Positions 53,740-64,000 of a stretch of DNA of 64,000 nt are shown one piece after another. Source of the stretch: an uncultured bacterium (GTDB taxonomy: Bacteria; Patescibacteriota; Gracilibacteria; Absconditabacterales; Absconditicoccaceae). The stretch is taken from assembly GCA_937862565.1 (NCBI GenBank), contig CALMFT010000013.1, positions 42,064-106,063 on the forward strand, in the 5' to 3' direction. Each line of letters begins with the position of its first letter. Within the stretch, counting starts at the first letter, position 1. Position numbers and translations under genes: made by a program. The notes below the pieces were generated by a model. That model saw only the letters and a program-made list of their open reading frames with translations. It was not told where the DNA came from and made no database searches.

Positions 53740-54204
53740 ATGGCAAATTGAACTTGAGACAGTCTAAAAAGAGTGTCAACTGTATTAAAAACAACCACTA
53801 AAGTAGTTGGTACCCCTATAAAATATATCTACAAAGGAACCAAAGCTGCTCTAGCTGGGGTTTTAGGATATGGAAAAGGATTGGTTACAGATACATTCTG
53901 AGGGATAAAAGCATGATATAATGAAGTAGGAAAATGATTTAAATCGTCTTCAACTAATCTTAATTCTTCACTTAAAAAATCGAAAGATGCTATATCTAAC
54001 ACATTTTGAGCTGGAATTGATGGCGCTAAAGGCTTGGGGAGTATTGTAAAAGGATGAGCGCTAGGAATATTTAATGTTTTCAAGGGCGTAGCAAATGGAA
54101 CAGTAATTAATCCTGCTAAAAGAATACTTTGAATAAAAACCTCATCCAATACTGCAAAGATAATCCCAATAGATTCAGGAGCTTCAAAATCAAAAGCCGC
54201 TTAA
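53740..54204 (+). CDS. small Gly/Lys-rich protein, 154 aa
   Basis: This starts MANGTGDSLKRVSTVLKTTTK, contains short hydrophobic repeats (YIYKGTKAALAGVLGYGKG; GGALGIFNVFKGVANG) and ends with a basic tail. About eight of its glycines are UGA, the densest use in the window. It follows the coiled-coil gene by 26 bases and precedes a terminator. Function unknown. Confidence 0.72.
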
Positions 54205-54236
54205 ATACCATTACTTTCAAATATTATTTTCATCGT

Positions 54237-54265
54237 AAAAGTCCACTTGTCAAGGGGGCTTTTTT
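54237..54265 (+). terminator. terminator, cassette copy 1
   Basis: AAAAG-TCC and GGGGGCTTTTTT arms enclose ACTTGTCAAG. A near-identical version is at 59474-59503. Confidence 0.7.
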
Positions 54266-54327
54266 GATAAATTCAGGCTTTGTGACTATAATCAGGCTAT
54301 AATTTAAAATGTATATCTTATAGATCC

Positions 54328-54636
54328 ATGATTAATCAAAAAGCCTTTCTAGAACTCCCCTATGAAGAGAAAATTAGTACTCTTCATGAGATTTTTGTAC
54401 AAATCGAAAATCCAAGTGAAAACCTCCAACATATCAGATATTACCTCGAAACGGAATTTCCATTTCAGGAGAGTACTTTAATTGAATTGTTTGCTTTGGT
54501 ATCCAATGTATCTTTAACGGGTAAAGAAATTGATGAAAAATTGTTACAACTGTATACGAATATGATAAAGGTAGAATCAAATCAGCACCAACAAGCAGAT
54601 GACAAACAAGCAGATGAATTGATTAGCTGAATATAA
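54328..54636 (+). CDS. cassette small protein, copy 1 (102 aa)
   Basis: It starts MINQKAFLELPYEEKISTLHEIF, is helical, and ends QADELISGI with UGA as Gly and TAA at 54634. It is clearly homologous to the protein at 59566-59874 (INPQAFKQLPYEEKITALQE). In both copies it comes directly before a giant gene, so it may be a chaperone, immunity or regulatory partner; that is inference. Confidence 0.8.
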
Positions 54637-54672
54637 AACTTTTCTGACTATTTAACAATTTAAAAAATTCCA

Positions 54673-57600
54673 ATGACTACAGCTTACTTTCTCCATTATG
54701 AAGTGCTCGAACAAAGTACTGACGCGCTCAGAAGCGAGATAGAACAAAAAAAACTGAATAACAACGGGAAACTTGAAAGAAAGGAAACCGATTGGCTCAA
54801 TTCTAAACCTGAAATTTTCTATAAAGGTGGTTTTGATATTCTGTTTAAGGATATGGTGGAAACTAATAAAAAATACCTCACGACTGATCCAGTGGTAATG
54901 TCAGTATTGGATGGAATTAGTGGAAGTACAAACTGGTATAAACAAGTCTTAGCTCACAATGCGGGAAATAAAACTCAATTGGACTTTATTAACAAGGTGG
55001 GTCGTAAATATCATGACGCTATGAAAGTGGTAAATGCTACAAAAGATATGAAAGATAGAGTACTCAAGGGAAGAGTGGTAGCAATGAATATGTTATTGAT
55101 GCTCAATGATTTTTCTAAAAAAGATATTGGAAATTTTGCAGTATTTTCTGATTCAACTTTTAAGGCTATGCACCAATATCAAAAACAATATAAAGATTTG
55201 AGAGGGACACAAAATTATAGTAGAGCGGACTGTATATTTGGATATAGAACAGCTCAACAATTATGTAAAAATGTAGGAATTACTCCGAGAGGAGTGAAAG
55301 TGGATGAGCATTTTGATAGCAAGAAAAACGCGGTTGCTTTGACTATTGATAAACAAAAAGGATTTACGAAGAAACAATTTGTGCTTGATGGGTTCACTCT
55401 TTACAAGAACTATCTGGTTAGTATGCATAAGCATATGGATTTGAAAGGTTTCACAAAGATGGATGAAAAACTCGAAGCTTCTATCACGAATCTTGATCTG
55501 AATATAAAAAATATTTCTAAAACTAAGATTGATGACGCGACTTTGGATAAAAAGGTAGATGCACTGATTACGAATATCCAAGAAAACAGATCATGGATGC
55601 AAAATTTGTACACTGATAGTGATATGGCTGCAAGATTGACCAAAGAAGATAGTTATATGACAAGATTTAAAAATCTTCTCAAGAATCCAGGAAATTTCCA
55701 AAGTGCGAGAAAGGACATGGTAGCAATTTTCTCAGGACTCGATAAAGATGCTTTATTACTCAATAATCATGGTGATGCTTATCAAGACATGGCGAGAGAT
55801 GAAATGGTGAACTCGAGAGAAATCTATAATAATAACAAAAAAATTGTTACACCAGAACATAATATGAATATTGTAGAAGAAAGAAGTGTGGGAAGAGCAT
55901 TGCAAGATATTGATAGTTTGCTTTCAGCATCTACTAAAGGCTCAAATGATTTGTTAATCAAGATGTATGAAGTGACTTATAATAACAGATTTGATACACA
56001 AGGAAATGATAATAATCCGAAAGAAGTGAGTAAACTTATTGGGAAATTGATTCAGGAAGAGGTAGATAAAAACCCAGGTCAATATAAGGATTTGAGGGAT
56101 TATATACAGACGAGCGTTAATCGATGGGATAATTTTATGGGAGGAAACGACATCAAGAATATGGTGAAGATGATTCAATATAATCAGAATCATTTAACTG
56201 CAAGAAAAGATGCTCTCAAAAAAGATATGACACAAGAATATAATGAATTGCTTAGATATGAAGCCAGAGGAACTCTCGATCTTGATCAACAACCAAGACT
56301 TGATGGCTTGAAACAACTTATGGCGAACGGAGGAATCGATGAAAATACATTGGCAAGTGCTCTCAAAGCTTCAGAAATTACGATGATGTGAAATATGCTC
56401 AAGGATCATATGTTCTTTAGAGCTATGGACGGTAAAACAGATGAGTACAAAGATATTATAGGAAACTACGATAATATTATCGGAGCTGGTAAAGGTTTGT
56501 CAGACAAATATGCGAATTCTGCAATGGATACCACTGTATTTTTAGCAAGAGAAATCCTTGTTATGACTCTTTCTTGAGGGCTTGCTGCAATAGCCGAAAG
56601 AGTAGCTGCGGCTGCTATAGTAAAAGGAGCTCAAATTTTCAGGAAAATAAGAGGAGTTGTAGAAACAGGTAGAACAGCAGCAATTGTTGAAAAATCAGGT
56701 CTCAGTGTTGTTGAAATTGCAACTGTAGGAGCAAGAAATGGAAGAATGCTTAATAATCTTAAAGAAACTGGACGTCTTGTTGTAGAAGCTAATTCTACAC
56801 ATAATAGAATAGAGAGAGTTGCTAGTTTCTTGAGCCAAGGAAGTCTGATTACTAAATCTTCATTGGAATTAGCTAGCAATCATACCGGTTGGCTAATTCT
56901 TACGAAGTTGGCTAGATACGCTGCTAATGGTACAGTCTTCCATCTTTCAAGTACATTTATGACCAATGCGATGGATGGTAATGATCTTTCAGAAAATATG
57001 AGTCTCAAAGATTTTGCGAAAAGCATTGCATTCATTGGAATATTATCAGAAATTAGTAGCATATTTAGGTTCGCTTTACCTTTAAATAATACTAAACAAG
57101 CAGCACAAATATTGGAAACACCACAAGCAGTAGCAGGAAAAACTATCAATACGAGCAGTATTTTCAAAAAAATAGGAGTAGCTTCAGCTGAAGTTACTAC
57201 TGAAGTGGCTGCCTTACTTGCTACAAGTAGAGCAGTAAGTGTACTCTTCGGTGAAAAACATGAAGATCTCAGCCCCAATGAAATTGCACATACATTGGCA
57301 ATAGTATTGGGTATGAAAAGCTTTCATGGTCTAGTTACCATCAAAGATGCAAGAAGAGGAATTGTAGAAAATAATGGAACTATTATTGATCTCAAAACTG
57401 ATTTAACGAAAGCTAAAACTGAATCTCAAAATAAAACTGAAACTGGAGAAAAAGTTGACAATAATCTAAAACCAGAGAATCAGGAAAAAACTGAAGCTAA
57501 TCGTGAGGTGGAATTTGCAGATCCAAGCCCTACGAACAAAACAGAAACAGTAGATGGAAAACAAACAGAAAAACAACTTTCTTCAGAAACCCCAAATAAG

Positions 57601-58443
57601 GAACGTGAAGCTTTGGAGAGAAGAGAAAAAGAGAAAAAAGCTAATGAACTTTTATCAAATAGTGAAAAACCAACTATTGAATCAAAGCTTAAGGAACCTG
57701 AAAAAATTAAAAATGAACAAGAAGCTTTAGAAGTTGTTTCCGCTTTAGAAAGAGAAATTAAAGAAGAAAAAATTCCTGATTCCCAAGCAGAAGCAACTTT
57801 AGAAAGTCTATCTAGCTGGTATAAGGGATTGAGAGAAAGTTTGAAAAATGCTCCAGGATTCTTAGAAAAAATGCTTACTTTGATAGATGCATTAGTGTTA
57901 AGAATTACAAAATACAAACAGTATCAAACTAAAATTAAAATCGAAAAAGGGGAAGTAAAAATCCCAAATAATTTATCCAAACTTTCGGTAGAAGATAGAA
58001 AACTCGCTATGCAAGCCAATGTCATGCAGGATCATCTTCCTGGATATAAAAAAATTGCTGACTATTTGGATGGTGGACGAGTAGGAAAAGAATGGGCAAT
58101 GGGTGCATTGGGATATATTCCAGTGTATGGATGGGGTACTATCGCTACGATTAACGCCATTCAAGCCAGTGTAGCCTCCTGGTATGGTATAAAAATGTGA
58201 TTAGGAGGTAAATTTCATAGTAAAAATCGAAGTCTCCAAGCAATAGATGGTGGTTTAAGTACTATTCGAGGTGTATGATTGATACTTGATGTTGCCTGGA
58301 AACCAAATAGACGAGCCTACAAAGATATGGCCAGAGCTTATCATAAAGTGGTGACTGATCTTCAAAAAACGAGTGTAGATAAAGACTTTATAGATCATCA
58401 TGTGAAAAAATATGAAGAAATATCAGGTAAAAAATTTAATTAA
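54673..58443 (+). CDS. giant cassette protein, copy 1 (1256 aa)
   Basis: N-terminal landmarks are AYFLHYEVLEQSTDALRSEI, NNNGKLERKETDWL (EF-hand-like but lacking the first Asp) and, at about residues 155-205, STFKAMHQYQKQY...RADCIFGYRTAQQL, which resembles a peptidoglycan-binding repeat. Hydrophobic segments occupy about 630-850 (AERVAAAAIVKGAQIF; FAKSIAFIGILSEISSIF). A charged linker follows, then a DUF4112-like C-terminus: LGYIPVYGWGTIATINAIQA and GVGLILDVAWKPNRWAYKDM. No signal peptide. It is homologous throughout to the protein at 59910. Most glycines are GGN; only about five are UGA. Confidence 0.78.
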
Positions 58444-58484
58444 TACTTTTATATTCAGACTATTTTTATATTTAAATCCAAAAA

Positions 58485-59441
58485 ATGTTGGAATCAATCA
58501 AAGAAAAAGTGAATCAAGAAGCTAAGAAAAGTGTTTTCTGAAAGGAGACTGTAGATTCAGAACTGGATCAAGGATGGATGGAGATGACAAAAAACTCACT
58601 TATTGAAAAAGCACTTACTTTGGTAGGACTTAAATCTTTAGCTGAAGCAAGAAAGGCTAAGAGACTGAAAACTACTAGTAAGGAAACCAAAAAAACTGAT
58701 GATAAAACTGATGAAAAAGGAGAGAAAACTCCGCTGTACAGCGGAGCTGAAAACCAAACAGAGATTAATAAAGAAGGACTCACTGAAGAACAGATTAAAC
58801 TTATTGATCAACTCCAATCTGCAAAAAAAACTGCAAATCTTACAGTTAAAATGGCAAAATTTGCTGATCCTACTGAAGCAATGGCAAGTCTTTTCCCTGG
58901 ATTGGGTGATGGAGGAGCATCCGTTTCCTTAGGAGTATTTTACCACTCTTTGGGTATGAGTGTAGGATTCAATAAAAAACAACATGCGAGTATCACAAGA
59001 ATCTTAGCAAAGGATTTTGCAGCTGGTTTAATTCCAGTAGTAGGAGATATAGCTGATTTTGTATATAAGGGTTGTAAAAAAATAGGAAGAATATTTGATA
59101 AACATTTTAAGACACTCTCTACAGACTCAGAAGGAAAGTTACCTGCTGATATTCTTGAGAAAATTAAAAATGATAAAACTATCGATAAAAAATTACTTGC
59201 GAAGATCATAAAAGGAACTGCGATGGGAATAGGTGAAGTATTTATGGGTCCTATCAATGGATTATTTGTGAGACCATTCAAAAAAATAATTGTTGAACCC
59301 ACAAAAAAATATGTAATTGAACCCACTAAGAAATATATTATTGAGCCTGTAAAAGAGCTCCTATGAGTAGAACCTACATTAGCAAAAGCTGGGAAAGTAG
59401 TTTCCATAGACTCTGCTGAAAAAATAAAAAAAGCTGCATAA
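58485..59441 (+). CDS. DUF4112-like protein with embedded palindrome (318 aa)
   Basis: N-terminal residues 1-75 are charged and helical. A Lys/Thr/Glu linker contains the palindrome-coded stretch EKTPLYSGAE. Residues about 110-205 match a DUF4112-like pattern: ASLFPGLGDGGASVSLGVFY and DFAAGLIPVVGDIADFVYKGCKK, both G-x-GD motifs. The C-terminus has a threefold IEPTKKY-type repeat. It lies between the two cassette copies and shares the domain type with the giant proteins' C-termini. Confidence 0.76.
58729..58746. repeat. palindrome inserted in coding sequence
   Basis: CTCCGC...GCGGAG occurs in frame inside the gene at 58485, encoding T-P-L-Y-S-G-A. The same 18 bases form the core of dispersed repeat copy C (38263-38284). 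Confidence 0.85.
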
Positions 59442-59473
59442 TTACTCAAGTGCCTCAAATATTATTTTTATTC

Positions 59474-59503
59474 AAAAAGTCTACTTGTCAAGCGGGCTTT
59501 TTT
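59474..59503 (+). terminator. terminator, cassette copy 2
   Basis: AAAAAGTC and GGGCTTTTTT enclose TACTTGTCAAGC, paralleling 54237-54265. Confidence 0.7.
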
Positions 59504-59565
59504 GACGAATTTATGATTTATAAGTATAATCAAACTATAATTTTTAATGTATAATTTTTATTCAC

Positions 59566-59874
59566 ATGATCAATCCTCAAGCTTTCAAGCAACTCCCCTA
59601 TGAAGAGAAAATTACTGCTCTTCAAGAGATCTTTGCTCAGATTCATAATCCAAGTGAAAACCTCAAAAATATACAGTATTATCTAGATATTAAATTTCCT
59701 TATCAAGAGGAAACTTTGACTTCGTTATTTGATCTTGTGTATGATGTTTCTGTAAGTGGAAAAAAGATTGATGATGGTTTGTTAAATTTGGTTGTACATG
59801 AATTAAAGACTGAATCTGACCAACAACAATCCCATGATAACGCCCAAGCCGATAAATTGATTAGCTGAATATAA
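59566..59874 (+). CDS. cassette small protein, copy 2 (102 aa)
   Basis: It starts MINPQAFKQLPYEEKITALQEIF and ends QADKLISGI, colinear with the 54328 protein along its length. Both have the conserved centre NPSENL.(N/H)I.YYL. The same small upstream AT-rich promoter-like block precedes both copies. Confidence 0.82.
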
Positions 59875-59909
59875 AAAATTTCTGATTATTTAATAATTTA
59901 CAATTTACA

Positions 59910-62900
59910 ATGACTACAGCTTTCTTACTCTCTTATGAGACCCTTGAACAAAGTACTGATGCACTCAGGAATGAGATTGAACAAAAAAAACTCAATAATA
60001 ACGGCAAACTTGATGCCAAGGAAACTGAGTGGCTCAATAGTAAGCCAGAGATTTTCTACAAATGAGGATTTGATTTTTTGTTTAAGGACATGTGTGATGC
60101 AAATAGAAAATACCTCACCAAAGACCCTAAAGTCATAGAAATATTGGATGGAATCCATACAAGTGATACTTGGTACAAACAACTTATAAGTAATAATAAA
60201 GGGAATTTGACTCAATTAAATTTTATAAATAAAGTACATGATAAATATAATCAAGCGATGAAAGAAGTAAATGCAACACCGCCAAAGGATAGAACTCTCA
60301 AAGCAAGAGTAGTAGCTATGAATATGCTCCTGATGATAAATGATTATTCCAAAAAAGATATTGGAAATTTTGCTGCATTTTCTGATTCTACATTTAAAGC
60401 TATGCATCAATATCAGAAACAATATAAAGAATTATATGGAAGTCAAAATTATAGTAGAGCAGACTGTATTTTTGGTTATAGAACAGCCCAACAATTATGT
60501 AAAAATGTTGGGATAGTCCCAAAATGAGCTACCGTTGACGATCATTTTGATAGTAAGAAAAATCAAGCAGCTTTAGTAGTAGATAAAATGTCCTGATATA
60601 CTAAAAAACAATTTGTGCTAGATTGATTCACTGTTTATAAAAGTTACCTCAGTAGTATGCTCAACCATATGGATGCGAAAGGATTAACAAAAATGGATGA
60701 AAAACTAGAAGACGCAATAAAAAAACTAGAAGTGGACATTAGTATCATTTCTAAGACAAAAATAAGTGATGCAGATCTTGATATAAAGATAGATGCTTTG
60801 GTAAATAATATTGTAGAATATAGATCTTGGATGCAATTTGGAGTAAGTGATTCAAATATGCCAAAAAAACTAGCAATGGAAGTTGGATATCTCAATAGAT
60901 TCAAACGTTTACTGAAAAATCCTGGTAGTTACCAAAGTGCAAGAAAGGATATAGTGGCTATTTTCACTAAATTGGATAAAAGTACTATTTTAATGAACAC
61001 TCATGGTGACGCATATATGGATCTTGCAAGAAGTGAGATGGCGAGTTCAAGAGAAGTATATAACGACAATAATAAAATGGTCGCTCCTGAACATAATAAA
61101 AATATAGTTGAAGCCAGAACAGTAGGGAAAGCAATAAAAGATATTGACAGATTACTTACGTCAGAGAGCGCTAAATCAGACGGAATTTTGATAAAAATAC
61201 ATACTTTGATTTCTGATAACTCAAGTAAAGATCCAAAAGAACTGAGAAAGCTTATTGGTGATCTTATCGCTGAAGAAGTTAAAAATAATTCGAACCAATA
61301 CAAAGATTTGGAAAATTATATAGAAACTAACGGAAATCGATGGGATAACTTCATGGGAGGAAATGAGATCAAGAATATGGTATCAATGATAATTGATAAT
61401 GAGTCTCATCTAGCCCAAAGAGAAAAAGATCTCAAAAAAAGTATGGATGAAGAATATCAAGAATTGTTGAAATATGAGAAGAATTGAACTCTTGACCCTG
61501 ATCAAGAACCAAGATTACTTGCTTTAACTGATATTTTCAAAACAGGAACTATTGATCAAAATTTGATAAGGGATACGCTCAAAGCTACTGAAATTGCTAC
61601 GATGGGCAATATGCTTAGAGATCACATGTTTTATAAAGTTATGGATGGCAAAACAGACAATCAAAAAGGTATAATTGGTGATTATGACATATTGAGTGGA
61701 GCCGGTAAATGACTTTCTGATAAATATAAAAATACTGCAATAGATACTACCGTGTTATTGGCAAGAGAAATACTGATTATGGCTATTTCTGGAGGAGTTG
61801 GTGCTTTAGCTGAAAGAGCGCTTGTGGCAGCTGTAGTTAGAGGAGCTCAAGTTTTAAATAGAATGAGAGGCGTGGTAAGTGCAGGAAGAACAGCTGCTGT
61901 AGTAACTAAATCTTGATTGTCCGCAGTAGAAATGGTTGGAGTGTGAGTGAGAGGCTGAAGAGTAACTGATAAATTGATAAGATGAGGTCGTGTTGTGACA
62001 GCTGGCACAGAAACAGCTGCTATGGCAAATAAAATATGAGGAATAGCAAGTTTTTTGAGCCAAGGAAGTTTAGTAACCGAGTCTTCACTTGAATTAGCAA
62101 GATCACATAAATTACTTGTAGCATTGATGAAACTCTCGAGATATGGTGTTAATGGTGCAGCCTTCCATCTCTCAAGTACATTAATGACTAATATGATTGA
62201 CGGCAATGAACTTTCTCAAAATATGAGTCCAAAAGATTTTGCAAAGAGTATTGCTTTTATTTGAATATTATCTGAAATTAGCAGTGTTTTTAGGCTTATG
62301 CTTCCTTTAAAAAATCCTGCTGAAGCAGCAAGAATGTTGAATGCACCGCAATCAGTGGCAGGAAGGACTATCAATTCTGGTAGTATTTTAGGAAAAATAT
62401 GAGCGATATGATTGGAAACAACAACAGAAGTAACTGCATTACTTGGTACCAGTAGAGCGGTAAATGTTCTATTTGGTGAGAAACATGAAGATCTGAGTCC
62501 AAATGAAATTGCTCACACTCTTGCTATTGTATTAGGTATGAAGGCCTTTCATGGGCTGGTTACGGTAAAGGATGCAAGAAGAGGAATTGTGGAAAATAAT
62601 GGAGAAATCATAGACCTGAAAACAGATTTAACGAAAGAAACTGGTCCGACTCCGCCTGAAAGTCAAAGAACTTCAACAACTGGGAGAGAAAAGGTTTCTG
62701 TGAGACTAACTGAAGAGCTTGAACAAGGTAAAAAACAAAAAACAAAACAAAATAAACCAGAAAGCGCTACTACAAGAATTTGGAGGTGAAAACAATTTAA
62801 TGTATATAAAGATCAGATACAAGAAGCTACTGAACTTATAAATAATACAAAACCAGATAATTTGACTGAATCGATATTAAAATTGAGAACTCCTAATGCT

Positions 62901-64000
62901 CTCACTAAGCAAGACATTAAAGATATTCAAAGAGAAATAGGAATAAAAGGTAAAGATGTTGATGGTGTATTATGATCTGAAACACTCAAAATATTATCAG
63001 AACATTTAAAAAAAATAGAGGAATGAAATAAAACCAATACTAAAACCAAAGTAAAACCACAACAAAAAACGAAAGAGAAAACTGAAAAACAGGAGAAAAC
63101 AGTAGAAGAAAAACTTAATAACTCAGAAAAAATAAAAACTGAAGCGGAAGCAAACGAAAAACTTACAGATGTAGAAAATAAGATCAAAAATGAGAGTATG
63201 TCTGAAGCCAAAGTAGAAAGTATTTTAGAAAAACTTGATAAATGGTATAAAGGACTCAAAGAAAGTTTGAAAAATTCTAAATGAATTGTAGAAAAGATAC
63301 AAACTATAATACAATTGTTGGTTGCTAAGATAGTTACTGCAAAACAAGTAGAAACAAAAGCAAAAATCAAAAAATGAGAAATAAAAATACCAGCTAATAA
63401 AGAAAATCTAACTCCTGAAGCATTAGATCTGAGTTTAAAAGCTAATCTTATGCAAGAAAATTTACCAAAATTTGGAAGAATTGCTGAAGTTTTGGATTGA
63501 CGTTTTATCGGAAGTGAATGGTTAATGAGTATTGCATGAACAATACCAACATGAATTGGAAATTTGACAGTAACTTGATTTCAGGCAATTCAAGCTGCTG
63601 TATCTGCATATTATGGCTTTAAAATGAATCTTGGAGGAGATTTCCAAAAAAGGAGTATTATTAGATTTACAAAAGATGCAGTAATTAGTAACATACCTTG
63701 AGTAGGTTTTATATGAGACATGATGTACAAAGCTAATAAATACAATCTTAAAGATATGATAGGTGGGTATAAGGAAGTAGTTGATAATCTTCAAAAAAGC
63801 TGAGTAGATCAAGCGTTTATAGATCATCATATCGAGATGTATGAGAAGATTTCAGGTAAAAAATATAATCCAAAAGCAGCAGAAAAAGGTAATTCCACTG
63901 AAATTACTGCTAAAAAAACTAACAGCATCAAAGAAGAAGGTAAAATAGAAGGAGCAGGAAAAATAACTTCTCCAAACTGAGTGATACAGGAATGAAACTT
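59910..64000 (+). CDS. giant cassette protein, copy 2 (partial, over 1360 aa)
   Basis: This homologue of the 54673 protein runs off the window's right edge. N-terminal order is the same: AFLLSYETLEQSTDAL, NNNGKLDAKETEWL, RADCIFGYRTAQQL. An additional segment near residue 1000 (DIQREIGIKGKDVDGVLGSE) resembles a peptidoglycan-binding repeat absent from copy 1. The DUF4112-like end is present (ISNIPGVGFIGDMMYKANKY), followed by a further Lys/Glu-rich extension. Many glycines are UGA where copy 1 has GGN, for example KGGFD and LDGFT. Confidence 0.78.

Noticed and set aside
54700..54810. EF-hand calcium site in the giant proteins.
   Set aside because: NNNGKL..KE resembles the loop, but the first position is Lys, not Asp; no second hand was found.

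Overview
The window comes from a member of Candidatus Absconditabacteria (SR1 lineage, Patescibacteria/CPR), most likely order Absconditabacterales, because of its genetic code. UGA is read as glycine throughout: it completes the PP-loop of MnmA, the dinucleotide-binding Gly motif of CrtI and the SAM-binding loop at 29237. CGA is read as tryptophan: it fills the Trp of the MsrA, MsrB and thioredoxin active sites, several SOD Trp positions and the UppS PDGNR-x-W motif, while conserved arginines use CGT, CGC, AGA or AGG. This matches NCBI code 37 (UGA=Gly, CGA/CGG=Trp). All gene limits here are drawn through internal UGA codons, and only TAA and TAG are taken as stops.

Layout. 1-2.7 kb: end of a GerMN-like gene, mnmA, small ORFs, a dispersed structured repeat, smpB. 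2.7-9.5 kb (minus strand): glycosyltransferase, rsmE, Fe/Mn-SOD, histidine phosphatase, a DUF2200 protein and a carotenoid operon (crtI-crtB-UbiA prenyltransferase). 9.5-14.2 kb: second repeat copy, GNAT acetyltransferase, a membrane-anchored conjugation-type ATPase and two partner proteins. 14.2-19.4 kb: uppS, a large secreted protein with PKD domains and thrombospondin type-3 calcium repeats, and an SSB-like protein. 19.4-26 kb: a DinD/BRO-like gene, alr and a restriction island (type IIG methylase/nuclease plus a QxK nuclease), set among three near-identical terminator repeats. 26-28.1 kb: a four-domain CcdA-thioredoxin-MsrA-MsrB fusion. 28.3-38.5 kb: tRNA-Gly, tsaB-like, methyltransferase, rpsA, a stand-alone PHP domain, a large membrane protein, FKBP lipoprotein, GIY-YIG protein, dnaA, prmC, tRNA-Leu. 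38.6-49.4 kb: secreted CARDB protein, a dense palindromic repeat cluster, pilin-like protein, lepB, VanW protein, hrcA, map, rpmE, truB, hydrolase, corA.

The last 14.5 kb (49.5-64 kb) is a plus-strand array of very large and small proteins with no recognised overall function. A cassette (terminator, 102-aa protein, giant protein) occurs twice as diverged paralogues. The giants carry a peptidoglycan-binding-like motif near the N-terminus and a DUF4112-like C-terminus. Since characterised members of this lineage live on other bacteria, a host-contact role is possible, but that is inference. This array is the best candidate here for an undescribed system.

Translation starts are not preceded by Shine-Dalgarno sequences. 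One promoter with perfect -35 and -10 boxes places its -10 so close to the start codon that the transcript is probably leaderless. Carotenoid genes, SOD and the methionine sulfoxide reductase fusion together suggest exposure to oxidants.
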